Below the pieces are notes generated by a model. The model was not told where the DNA came from. It ran no database searches and worked only from the letters and a program-made list of their open reading frames with translations. A stretch of 64,000 bases of DNA from an uncultured Shewanella sp. (GTDB lineage: Bacteria; Pseudomonadota; Gammaproteobacteria; Enterobacterales; Shewanellaceae). The stretch is taken from the NCBI RefSeq assembly GCF_947501665.1, contig NZ_CANMWS010000025.1, positions 1-64,000 of the forward strand, read 5' to 3'. A program made the translations under genes and the position numbers. This document shows positions 14,896 through 22,800 of this stretch, piece after piece. The stretch's first letter is position 1; each line of letters starts with the position of its first letter.

Positions 14896-16458
14896 TTAGG
14901 TTCTTACTTTTGTCATATCGACATACAATTTCAGCATCTGACCTGGTTGGATATATTTTTGCTTTTCAAGTGCATTCCATTTGACCAACTGGTTGACACT
15001 AACATTAAATTTACTGGCTATTCGTGCGAGTGAGTCACCACTTCTTACCTTATAACGTACGGTTCTCATAATCGAATTAGCGCTAGTACGGCCATCAGAT
15101 GTCCAAATAACCAGTTTTTGACCTATTTTAAGTCGATCCCTAGGGGACATATTATTCCAGCTGGCTAATTGTGATACTTTGACCTTATAGTTGCGTGCAA
15201 TTTTCCAAAATGAATCGCCTGATTTGACTTGATAGTTGATTTTTGCAGACGCACGTTTACGATTCTGTTTACGGCTGGTGCGTTGTTCTAATGATAGGGC
15301 ATATTGCTTTGGGTTTTGTGCTGCAATGGGGATTAATAAGTATTTCCCTGCAACTATGGTTGTGCCCTTGATGTCATTGACCGCTTTAAGTGCGCCGATA
15401 GTGGTTCGATAATGTTTAGCAATCTTGCCTAAACTGTCACCTGATTTCACTTTATACCTTTCCCAGTTCAACCTATCATCAGGCTCAGTTTGAGATAAGG
15501 CTTGTTTAAAGTGCTTTGCTTTACTAATAGGCAAGACCAGTTGATGCGGACCTTGGGGCGCTGTTGCCCATCGATTGAATCCTGGGTTGAGTTTATGCAG
15601 TGCGGATGTCGACATGTCTGCTAAATTAGCAGCAACCGCAAGGTCGATTTGATCGCCAACATTCACAACTTCTATCTGAGGCTGGTTTTTAATGGGTTTT
15701 AGCTTTATACCATATTTATCAGCATTTTTTATCACATCGGCTAATGCAAGCAATTGTGGCACATAACGTTCTGTTTCAGTAGGCAAATCAAGGGACCAAA
15801 AGTCTGCAGATAGGCCTTTACGTTTATTGCGTTTAACGGCATTTAAGACTCGACCTTCGCCCGTATTATAAGCGGCAATGGCATATAACCAGTTTTGATT
15901 GGTTTTTTTATACAAATATTCCATCATATCAAGGGCGGCCACGGTTGCAGCAGGCACATCACGTCTGCCGTCATACCACCAATTCATCTTTAAACCGAAG
16001 TATTTAGCCATTGGGGAGGTGAATTGCCATAACCCCGATGCTGCTCCAGCAGAATAAGCAAAAGGATCGAAGGCGCTTTCTACCACAGGCAGTAATGCTA
16101 ACTCCATAGGAAGATCGCGTTTTTGTATTTCGTTAACAATAAGATATAAAAAAGGCGTGGCACGTTCAGAAATGCGTTCTAAGTGCTTGGGATGCTTGAT
16201 ATACCAATTTCGATATTGATTGACTAATTTATTATCGGGCACCGTTAAGTGCATATTTAACCTGATCCGTTGCCAAACATCGGTAATAGCAACGGGGGAA
16301 GTCATGGCTTGTTGGCCTTCTTGTGTCACAATTGGAACGGCTGAATACTGTGTTGCCGTTTCAGCTGTCACGGGTTTAACAGAGTCTAATGATTGACAAC
16401 CCGTTAGCAGAGAAAACCCCCCTGCAATAATAATGTAAGGTGCGCGCATGGAAAACAT
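14896..16458 (-). CDS. mltD: Membrane-bound lytic murein transglycosylase D
   Basis: A 520-residue outer-membrane lipoprotein (LLTGC, Cys21) with a lysozyme-like catalytic domain at about residues 105-215 and three LysM peptidoglycan-binding repeats (about 335-378, 409-453 and 469-513, each starting with YxVKSGDS or a close variant). The catalytic Glu is residue 127 in LLPVVESAFDP, followed by SGLWQFTSPMAKYFGL and AAYNTGEGRVLNAV. E. coli MltD has two LysM modules, so the third is a modest extension. GAGG sits four bases upstream of the ATG at 16458. It follows gloB in the same direction, as in E. coli where mltD and gloB are adjacent. Confidence 0.95.
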   Translation of the reverse strand: MFSMRAPYIIIAGGFSLLTGCQSLDSVKPVTAETATQYSAVPIVTQEGQQAMTSPVAITDVWQRIRLNMHLTVPDNKLVNQYRNWYIKHPKHLERISERATPFLYLIVNEIQKRDLPMELALLPVVESAFDPFAYSAGAASGLWQFTSPMAKYFGLKMNWWYDGRRDVPAATVAALDMMEYLYKKTNQNWLYAIAAYNTGEGRVLNAVKRNKRKGLSADFWSLDLPTETERYVPQLLALADVIKNADKYGIKLKPIKNQPQIEVVNVGDQIDLAVAANLADMSTSALHKLNPGFNRWATAPQGPHQLVLPISKAKHFKQALSQTEPDDRLNWERYKVKSGDSLGKIAKHYRTTIGALKAVNDIKGTTIVAGKYLLIPIAAQNPKQYALSLEQRTSRKQNRKRASAKINYQVKSGDSFWKIARNYKVKVSQLASWNNMSPRDRLKIGQKLVIWTSDGRTSANSIMRTVRYKVRSGDSLARIASKFNVSVNQLVKWNALEKQKYIQPGQMLKLYVDMTKVRT

Positions 16459-16538
16459 TTATCCTCAATTAAGGTCCCAAACACTGTAACTTCATTGGTT
16501 CTTGGGGACTCGAATAGCGCTGCATTGTATAGTATTTT

Positions 16539-17330
16539 TTAGACTGTGTCCTTCCATTGACGTAATAGCGCAAAAAACGTGCTTTCTTTAAGGGGTAATT
16601 GCTGGAATTTCTGTTGAATTGCGTGTTGAATTGTATCGAAATGGCAGCGCAGAAAAGGGTTGATTTTGCGCTCTAGTCCAATGGTAGAAGGTAATGAAGG
16701 TTGATTGTTTTGTCTTTGTATGGCGACTTGTTCCTGATAGCGTTGCAGATCGATATTATTCGGATCAACTAAAAGCGCAAACTTCAGGTTTGCTAAAGTA
16801 TACTCATGAGTGCAAAACACTTTTGTATCATCAGGTAATTGGCTTAATGTCGTTAAAGAGGAATGCATTTGCTCAGGCGTGCCTTCAAATAAACGTCCAC
16901 ACCCTGCGCTGAATAACGTATCACCACAAAATAAATTATCACCGATTAAATAGGCTATATGGCCTAATGTGTGGCCTGGAATTGCAAAGATATTGACCTC
17001 AATGTTTAGGTTTTTTAACGTCATGTTTTTTTCGTTATAAATGGGTTGATTTATTCCCTCAATGTTTTCTGTTGCAGGGCCATAAACCGCAATGGGGACA
17101 TTATTATTGTGCTGTTTGGTAAAAGCGTTAAGTGCAGTTATGCCACCAACATGGTCGATGTGATGGTGGGTAATTAAGATCCCAGCTAAGTTCAGTTGGT
17201 GTTGCTGAAGATAACGAATGACAACGTTAGCATCGCCAGGATCGATAACATAGACTGAAGGGTTATCATCTTGTTTAATGAGCCAAATATAATTATCGTC
17301 AAAAGCGGGAAGTGGAATAATAGTTAACAT
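16539..17330 (-). CDS. gloB: Hydroxyacylglutathione hydrolase (glyoxalase II)
   Basis: A cytosolic metallo-beta-lactamase-fold enzyme of 263 residues that hydrolyses S-lactoylglutathione to lactate and glutathione, the second step of methylglyoxal detoxification. The binuclear metal motif is THHHIDHVGG at residues 54-63; further ligands lie in AIPGHTLGH, FCGDTLFSAGCGR and CTHEYTLANLKFA. The start at 17330 (MLTIIPLPAFDDNY) matches the family N-terminus; an upstream in-frame start would add 26 atypical residues. It is divergent from yafS. Confidence 0.95.
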   Translation of the reverse strand: MLTIIPLPAFDDNYIWLIKQDDNPSVYVIDPGDANVVIRYLQQHQLNLAGILITHHHIDHVGGITALNAFTKQHNNNVPIAVYGPATENIEGINQPIYNEKNMTLKNLNIEVNIFAIPGHTLGHIAYLIGDNLFCGDTLFSAGCGRLFEGTPEQMHSSLTTLSQLPDDTKVFCTHEYTLANLKFALLVDPNNIDLQRYQEQVAIQRQNNQPSLPSTIGLERKINPFLRCHFDTIQHAIQQKFQQLPLKESTFFALLRQWKDTV

Positions 17331-17505
17331 GGCAGTCTGCAATGTGAGCAAAGGGTGTTTGCTATTGTAATAACAGGTGAGTGCTTTTGTATAGCGAAAT
17401 AGGGGCACTGAATTGGCTTGTTTTTCTTTTTTTAGTTAGAAGTACCGACAAATCTGAATAATTAGGGTTATGATAGGAATATGAAAATGGAGTTGGAGGT
17501 GACTT

Positions 17506-18258
17506 TTGTTGCAGCATTCTACGGTGTTTCCCCCTACAAAGTGGAGCGAACTGCCTAACGGAGAGTCAATTCGTTTTACCGTTGAGCAGGCATTAATGTC
17601 TTGGTGGCCAAGAATATTTGGTTATTATTTGCTGAATCTCGGTTCCCTCAGCGCCGATATGGATAAGGCTGGCTTATCGATTCAGAACCAGTATTCTCTG
17701 TATGATGCCCCGACGGCCGATATTATGGCTGAGTTGACGCATTTGCCGATCCAAAATACGGCAGTTGATGCGGTTATCATGAACTTTCTATTGGAATTTA
17801 ATCCAGATCCTTATCGTTTATTAAGAGAGATAGATAGAGTATTAATTGCTGGTGGGTATTTAATTATTGTGGGTTTTAATCCGATTAGCCCTTTATTTGT
17901 TGGAAAATTATTATCTCAATATCAACATACTTTGCCATGGAGTGGGCGTTTCTTTACACCTTACAGAGTAAAGGATTGGTTAGGGGTATTAGGTTACCAA
18001 GTGGTTAGTGATGAGCGAATGATCCATCACCATTTATTGAGCCGAATGACGCATAAGAAACAATTTTGGCAACAAAGATTAAAATCATGGTTGCCCAGTA
18101 GTGGCAGTGTATATGTCATTGTGGCAAGAAAGCTTGAGGTGCCATTAACGCCATTACAAGTAAAAAAAGCCGTAAAGCAGCCTAAGTGGCGTCCGGCAAC
18201 CGCTGGTCGAGCGAGACCTGCTTCCTCGTTATCCGAGAAAGAATCACTTCAAAAATAA
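17506..18258 (+). CDS. yafS: SAM-dependent methyltransferase, YafS-like
   Basis: A 250-residue class I methyltransferase-like protein found between gloB and rnhA in many gammaproteobacteria; its substrate is unknown. Visible parts are ADIMAELTHLPIQNTAVDAV, the acidic FNPDPYRLLREIDRVLIAGG and YLIIVGFNP. The glycine-rich motif I is degenerate, so activity is not certain. The start appears to be a TTG: GGAGG ends six bases before 17506 and no in-frame ATG lies near. The tail is basic (KKAVKQPKWRPATAGRARPA). Confidence 0.85.
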   Translation: MLQHSTVFPPTKWSELPNGESIRFTVEQALMSWWPRIFGYYLLNLGSLSADMDKAGLSIQNQYSLYDAPTADIMAELTHLPIQNTAVDAVIMNFLLEFNPDPYRLLREIDRVLIAGGYLIIVGFNPISPLFVGKLLSQYQHTLPWSGRFFTPYRVKDWLGVLGYQVVSDERMIHHHLLSRMTHKKQFWQQRLKSWLPSSGSVYVIVARKLEVPLTPLQVKKAVKQPKWRPATAGRARPASSLSEKESLQK

Positions 18259-18268
18259 GAATGATGTA

Positions 18269-19171
18269 ATGCGTATAACATTGAAACAATTGATGGTATT
18301 TGAGGCTGTTGCTCGTAGCGGGCAAGTGGCTAAGGCAGCTCTTTCCATTAACTTATCGGCGCCAGCAACATCAATGGCGTTGTCAGAATTAGAAAAACAA
18401 CTTAATGCTCGTTTATTTGAGCGGGTGGGTAATCGATTACATTTAAATGCTCAAGGACGATTATTATTACCCTTAGCCACTCAATCTATCCAAGGTATCA
18501 ATCATATAGAGCAACTTTTCACTCAACAACAAAATCCTTTATCGGGCGCATTAAGGATCAGTGCTAGCTCAACCATTGGGAACTATTTACTTGCTAAGAG
18601 CGCAGTCGCATTTTGTCAGCAACACACTGCAGCAAATGTTGATGTGAATATAGAAAATACTCGAAGTGTGATTGGAGCTGTGCTTAATTTCGATAGTGAG
18701 GTGGGCTTTATTGAAGGGGCGTGTGTTGATAGCCGTTTAGAGGTCGAAGCTTGGTATAAAGATAAATTATTGGTTTTTTGTCACCCAGCTCACCCATTAG
18801 CAGGAAAAAAGGTTAATGCGGGAGAGATCACTCCATTCCCTTGGGTTATGCGAGAAGAAGGCTCGGGGACTCGAGAATATTTTATCAATGCCGCGCATCA
18901 ATTGGATATACAGCCCATTGAAAAATTCAGGTTTTCTTCTTCTGATGCGGTGAAGCAAGCAGTGAAGCAAGGTGGAGGGCTGGGTGTATTATCAGAACTT
19001 ACTTTAGAAAAAGAGTTAGCACGTAAAGATTTCGGTGTGATCCAAGTAAAAGGCTTGGTACTTGAGCGGCAATTTTATCGAATTAAGCATAAAGATTGCC
19101 AGTTTACAGTGTTAGCCAATACTTTTATGCGCTTTTGTGATGACTTTTTGCGGTTAGGGGCTTATTCATAA
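18269..19171 (+). CDS. LysR-family transcriptional regulator (YeiE-like)
   Basis: A 300-residue LysR-type regulator with the N-terminal winged HTH (LKQLMVFEAVARSGQVAKAA, then ARLFERVGNRLHLNAQG) and a periplasmic-binding-like effector domain with PWVMREEGSGTREYF. That effector motif is typical of the YeiE/CbbR branch. No target gene lies next to it: it follows yafS by ten bases and ends six bases inside the 3' end of the convergent rnhA. It may therefore act on distant genes. Effector unknown. Confidence 0.85.
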   Translation: MRITLKQLMVFEAVARSGQVAKAALSINLSAPATSMALSELEKQLNARLFERVGNRLHLNAQGRLLLPLATQSIQGINHIEQLFTQQQNPLSGALRISASSTIGNYLLAKSAVAFCQQHTAANVDVNIENTRSVIGAVLNFDSEVGFIEGACVDSRLEVEAWYKDKLLVFCHPAHPLAGKKVNAGEITPFPWVMREEGSGTREYFINAAHQLDIQPIEKFRFSSSDAVKQAVKQGGGLGVLSELTLEKELARKDFGVIQVKGLVLERQFYRIKHKDCQFTVLANTFMRFCDDFLRLGAYS

Positions 19172-19639
19172 TGGATTATAGCCTATGTCTTTTTGTATTG
19201 GGTTGGCTTCTGCGGCTTGCCTCGCTAAGGTATCACAGCGCTCATTATCACTATGACCACTGTGCCCTTTTACCCAGCGCCAATCGATATCGTGCGGCAA
19301 AATAGCATTGTCTAACCGTTTCCAAAGATCTACATTCTTTACGGGTTGTTTACTTGCGGTGAGCCAACCTTTGCGCTTCCAACCATGGATCCATTGCGTG
19401 ATCCCTTGGCGCATATATTGACTGTCGCTGGTTAAAATAATCTTGCAAGGTTCTTTCAATGCCTCAATGGCAATGATTGGGGCTAATAATTCCATGCGAT
19501 TGTTTGTGGTTAATGCGAAACCTTCCGCAATTTCTTTGACATGTGACTTATATTTCATCACTATGCCATACCCGCCAGGGCCTGGGTTTCCTAGGCAAGA
19601 ACCATCAGTATATATAGAGAGTTGTTTCAGTTGGGTCAT
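19166..19639 (-). CDS. rnhA: Ribonuclease HI
   Basis: A 157-residue enzyme that degrades the RNA strand of RNA-DNA hybrids. All catalytic residues are present: Asp12 (YTDGSCLGNPGPGGYG), Glu50 (NNRMELL), Asp72 (TSDSQYM), His126 and Asp136 (VKGHSGHSDNERCD). The length equals the E. coli protein (155 residues). It is divergent from dnaQ with a 74-bp spacer, the same arrangement as in E. coli. Confidence 0.97.
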   Translation of the reverse strand: MTQLKQLSIYTDGSCLGNPGPGGYGIVMKYKSHVKEIAEGFALTTNNRMELLAPIIAIEALKEPCKIILTSDSQYMRQGITQWIHGWKRKGWLTASKQPVKNVDLWKRLDNAILPHDIDWRWVKGHSGHSDNERCDTLARQAAEANPIQKDIGYNPL

Positions 19640-19713
19640 CGAATTGATACCATAGTCATTATTGGCTCGCTGAGCATTGTACTTAAATTGATTTTAATAG
19701 TGTAAAAAATTTT

Positions 19714-20442
19714 ATGAATATCATTTCCACTGCAAAACGCCAAGTTATCTTAGATACGGAAACGACAGGGATGAACCAAGGTGGAGGGGCCATTTACCTT
19801 GGTCATCGAATTATTGAAGTGGGTTGCGTCGAAGTGATTGACAGACGGTTAACCGGAAGGCATTTCCATGAATATATTAATCCTCATCAACTGATTGATG
19901 AGGATGCCATTAAGGTACATGGGATCACCGATGAGTTTGTGGCAGATAAACCGAGTTTTTATCAAGTTGCTCAGCGTTTTATTGAGTTTATTGATGGGGC
20001 AGAAATCGTCGCTCATAATGCTAACTTTGATGTGAGCTTTATGGATCATGAGTTTTCATTACTGCAGCCAATGGGGCCAAAAACGGCTGATATTTGCCAA
20101 GTGGTGGATTCTCTTGCGGTAGCAAAATTTTTGCATCCAGGCCAGAAAAATAACCTTGACGCATTGTGTAAACGCTATGGCATTGATAACTCCCGTCGTG
20201 AATTACACGGTGCATTACTCGATGCTGAAATCTTAGCGGATGTTTATCTGCTCATGACAGGTGGACAGACCAAGTTTAATTTATCCAATGAAAAAGCGGG
20301 TCAAGAATCCGGTGGAATTAATCGCTTGAGTACTCAGCGTGCCGCATTAAATGTGATTTTAGCGGCTGAAGATGAATTATCTGCTCACGAAAATCGACTG
20401 GATATTGTGGCTAAAGCGGGTGGGTGTATTTGGCGAGAATAA
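19714..20442 (+). CDS. dnaQ: DNA polymerase III epsilon subunit (proofreading exonuclease)
   Basis: A 242-residue 3'-5' exonuclease of the replicative polymerase. The DEDDh motifs are ILDTETTG (Asp14, Glu16), AHNANFDVSFMD and HGALLDAEILAD. After the nuclease domain comes GGQTKFNL, a clamp-binding motif, and a C-terminal tail that binds the alpha subunit. The gene is divergent from rnhA. Confidence 0.97.
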   Translation: MNIISTAKRQVILDTETTGMNQGGGAIYLGHRIIEVGCVEVIDRRLTGRHFHEYINPHQLIDEDAIKVHGITDEFVADKPSFYQVAQRFIEFIDGAEIVAHNANFDVSFMDHEFSLLQPMGPKTADICQVVDSLAVAKFLHPGQKNNLDALCKRYGIDNSRRELHGALLDAEILADVYLLMTGGQTKFNLSNEKAGQESGGINRLSTQRAALNVILAAEDELSAHENRLDIVAKAGGCIWRE

Positions 20443-20511
20443 TGTTCAGCTGTTGTGAGTAATATTAGCCTGTAACGATGCTTTATTGGTGAACAGAAGA
20501 AGTGAGTGGTT

Positions 20512-21891
20512 ATGGATAGCAGTTTAAAGGGAAGACGACATGTTTACTGTTTTATTATTTTTTTATTATGCTCAATTGAGACCGGGCTAAGCTTTGCGTC
20601 TTCTAGTGAGCCCCATCAGCTTGATGCCCATGTATTTGGTGAGAAAAGGGTTGAAAATGCAAGTGAATTAAAGAATCGATTTAGAATTGATCATAAAGTG
20701 TCTGGATTGACCTTATTTGTGCAAAGAGAGTTTGGTTCAGCACCTGTGGTGATTGTCTTACCGGATGGACATAAATGGTATGCTGATCACCATCCGACAC
20801 ACGTCAAGTGGGCACAGGGACAAGCAGGAGATATGATTATTATTGCAGATCCTATGCCTGGACCTTGGCAGTTGTTAGGGCAAATTAATCCGGGATCGAC
20901 GATCACTAAAGTGTCTGATTTATCGATTCAAATCGATCCTATTCCGCAACCCGTTTTTCAAGGGGAGCGTTTAAAATTAACCGCTTCTTTGACCAATGAG
21001 AGTGATAGGTTGCGTTTACCTGGGCTTGATTACCTTATCAAATGGCAAGCACGCTTTATGAGTGCTGGAGACTCGCGAGATGAAAATTTTGCGTTGGGCA
21101 GTATTGATGTCGGTCAATATTTAGATAATGGAGAAGCGTTTGATGAAGCGCCAGATGACGGCGTATTTACAAGTTTACTGGACTTTAATCAAGCTTGGGG
21201 AGATTATATTTTTGAGGTGAGGATGTATAACGCGATTTTTGAACGAGTACATCAACTCGCGTTTAGGTTATCGAAAAGACCCATCAATGTTCATTTTATA
21301 TCTGAACTTTCTTCTAGTGACGTGGAAAGAAGTGTGTTACTTGATGTCGATGATACGGTTCTTTCTTTGGCAAACACACAAGTGATGTTGGAGATAATTG
21401 GACCGACAGGCATTAGAAAAGTTGTTGAAATAAAAAATATTGTTGAGGGGCTGACATCGATAAAACTCCCTAAAGTCACTCAACTTGGAGGGTACCGTGT
21501 CAATGTGACTGCTGTCAGTACAGTGAAAAAGAGGGGGGCTAGGCAGCCTAATCATTCAACTGCCCGTAGAGAAATCTATTTAACACTGCCAGCATTATTT
21601 TTTAATTTGATCCAACTTCCACCTCATTTAACATCTGAAGAATTGATGGCGGTGAATTTAGAGCATGCTGTGATAGCGGAGGAAATGGCTAAACGTCGAG
21701 CATTAATGTGGATTATTGCGGGGAATGTCACGTTATTATTACTTGTGGGGATTATTTTTGGTTGGTGGTATAGACGTAAGCAAGCCATTAAAGCCAAGCT
21801 TGCTCAACAGCGAGGTTTTAGGCAGAGCCAAACGGAAATGAGCATGATGCTCGATGAGATAGATTTAACCTTGCCTGATGGCAAATTCTAG
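20512..21891 (+). CDS. TIGR03503 family envelope protein
   Basis: A 459-residue protein of the TIGR03503 type known from Shewanella, Vibrio and relatives; its role is unknown. It has an N-terminal signal (HVYCFIIFLLCSIETGLSFA), a long periplasmic region with DGHKWYADHHP, DPMPGPWQLLGQINPGS and FDEAPDDGVFTSLLDF, and one C-terminal transmembrane helix (WIIAGNVTLLLLVGIIFGWW) with a charged cytoplasmic tail. The mid-region resembles the vWA-associated beta-sandwich domains. GAG lies six bases before the ATG at 20512; a GTG at 20506 is also open. It sits between dnaQ and tRNA-Asp genes. Confidence 0.8.
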   Translation: MDSSLKGRRHVYCFIIFLLCSIETGLSFASSSEPHQLDAHVFGEKRVENASELKNRFRIDHKVSGLTLFVQREFGSAPVVIVLPDGHKWYADHHPTHVKWAQGQAGDMIIIADPMPGPWQLLGQINPGSTITKVSDLSIQIDPIPQPVFQGERLKLTASLTNESDRLRLPGLDYLIKWQARFMSAGDSRDENFALGSIDVGQYLDNGEAFDEAPDDGVFTSLLDFNQAWGDYIFEVRMYNAIFERVHQLAFRLSKRPINVHFISELSSSDVERSVLLDVDDTVLSLANTQVMLEIIGPTGIRKVVEIKNIVEGLTSIKLPKVTQLGGYRVNVTAVSTVKKRGARQPNHSTARREIYLTLPALFFNLIQLPPHLTSEELMAVNLEHAVIAEEMAKRRALMWIIAGNVTLLLLVGIIFGWWYRRKQAIKAKLAQQRGFRQSQTEMSMMLDEIDLTLPDGKF

Positions 21892-22023
21892 ACTGGGCAG
21901 CTTAGTTAATGAAATGAATAAAGCTAAGCTGTATTATTGGTAGTCGATTTACATTGTTTTGTTCTAAATTTATTCGTCTTGGTTGTTTTTTGAGTGATTG
22001 AAAGGCTTAGGTTAAAAAAGTCA

Positions 22024-22052
22024 TTGACGCTTAGGGCTCACATCCGTATTAT
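22024..22052 (+). promoter_or_regulatory. Sigma-70 promoter of the tRNA-Asp genes
   Basis: TTGACG (22024-22029) and TATTAT (22047-22052) are separated by 17 bases, and the first tRNA begins 18 bases after the -10 hexamer. Spacing and hexamers fit a strong stable-RNA promoter. Confidence 0.7.
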
Positions 22053-22069
22053 TCGCTGCAACTTGATGT

Positions 22070-22146
22070 GGAGCGGTAGTTCAGTTGGTTAGAATACCGG
22101 CCTGTCACGCCGGGGGTCGCGGGTTCGAGTCCCGTCCGCTCCGCCA
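22070..22146 (+). tRNA. tRNA-Asp (GTC), copy 1
   Basis: A 77-base tRNA with acceptor stem GGAGCGG pairing to CCGCTCC, an encoded 3' CCA, the anticodon GTC within CCTGTCAC, and the T-loop GGTTCGAGTC. It is identical to the second copy 53 bases downstream. Confidence 0.98.
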
Positions 22147-22199
22147 GTCAAGTTAACCAAATTTTATATTAATCGATTTATGTCTATTAGTGAAAAATT

Positions 22200-22276
22200 G
22201 GAGCGGTAGTTCAGTTGGTTAGAATACCGGCCTGTCACGCCGGGGGTCGCGGGTTCGAGTCCCGTCCGCTCCGCCA
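22200..22276 (+). tRNA. tRNA-Asp (GTC), copy 2
   Basis: An exact repeat of the first tRNA-Asp, including the encoded CCA. It is co-transcribed with copy 1 and closed by the terminator at 22287. Confidence 0.98.
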
Positions 22277-22286
22277 ATACATCGAC

Positions 22287-22316
22287 AAGCCCTAACAGAA
22301 ATGTTAGGGCTTTTTC
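22287..22316 (+). terminator. Terminator of the tRNA-Asp operon
   Basis: An 11-bp stem (AAGCCCTAACA at 22287-22297 and its complement at 22302-22312) with a GAAA loop and a T tract. The same design ends the rRNA operon at 48. Confidence 0.92.
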
Positions 22317-22503
22317 GTATTGGATTCAAAAATAAAAGAAAATTAAAAGAGCGGCCACTATTAAGCATCCATGCTCTACATGACATCAGTGCCTCCATGC
22401 AGTTCTCAGCCCTGATAAGAGTTCAGTTGTGCAGGTATTGTTCCATACATTATTCAACAGTCACCCTATCCTTGGGGATTTTAAGGCTTTTTATTAGAGA
22501 AAG

Positions 22504-22560
22504 TCGGCCTGTCACGCCGGGGGCCGCGGGTTGGGTTGTCATAAAGAGCAAGTCCGCTTC
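22504..22560 (+). pseudogene. Relic of a third tRNA-Asp
   Basis: CGGCCTGTCACGCCGGGGG is the complete tRNA-Asp anticodon arm plus part of the variable loop, followed by a CGCGGGTT piece of the T arm. The 5' acceptor and D arms are missing, and the 3' part is scrambled to AGTCCGCTTC. It is followed by a second copy of the tRNA terminator, so a whole tRNA-terminator cassette was once duplicated and has decayed. Confidence 0.8.
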
Positions 22561-22573
22561 ACAACATTTCGAT

Positions 22574-22604
22574 AAGCCCTAACAGCAATGTTAGGGCTTT
22601 TTCA
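22574..22604 (+). terminator. Second tRNA-type terminator, after the tRNA-Asp relic
   Basis: An 11-bp stem identical to the one at 22287 with a GCAA loop (22574-22599) and a T tract. The left flank also resembles the spacer after copy 2. Confidence 0.88.
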
Positions 22605-22800
22605 TGTTTGTCGTATTTATTAATGTTTGTTGTTGTGACGTTGCGGGTACATCCGCCTCAGCTTAGCGTTCGTAAGCTCACGGTCTATGCCGTACTCATT
22701 CACCAACATAATGACTATATTGAAGGTGGTTATGCTTGATAACTGACTCCATTTATGGACGTTTTAACATTTTTGAGTTTATTATTGTGAAAAAATGATA
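22605..22800. other. Intergenic space with short hairpins
   Basis: No gene is visible. Two small dyads lie side by side at about 22645-22680 (GCGGGTACATCCGC and AGCTTAGCGTTCGTAAGCT), reminiscent of REP-like palindromes. Confidence 0.4.

Noticed and set aside
22301..22582. Plus-strand 93-codon frame downstream of the tRNA genes
   Set aside because: It starts inside the terminator and runs through the tRNA relic, so it cannot be a gene.
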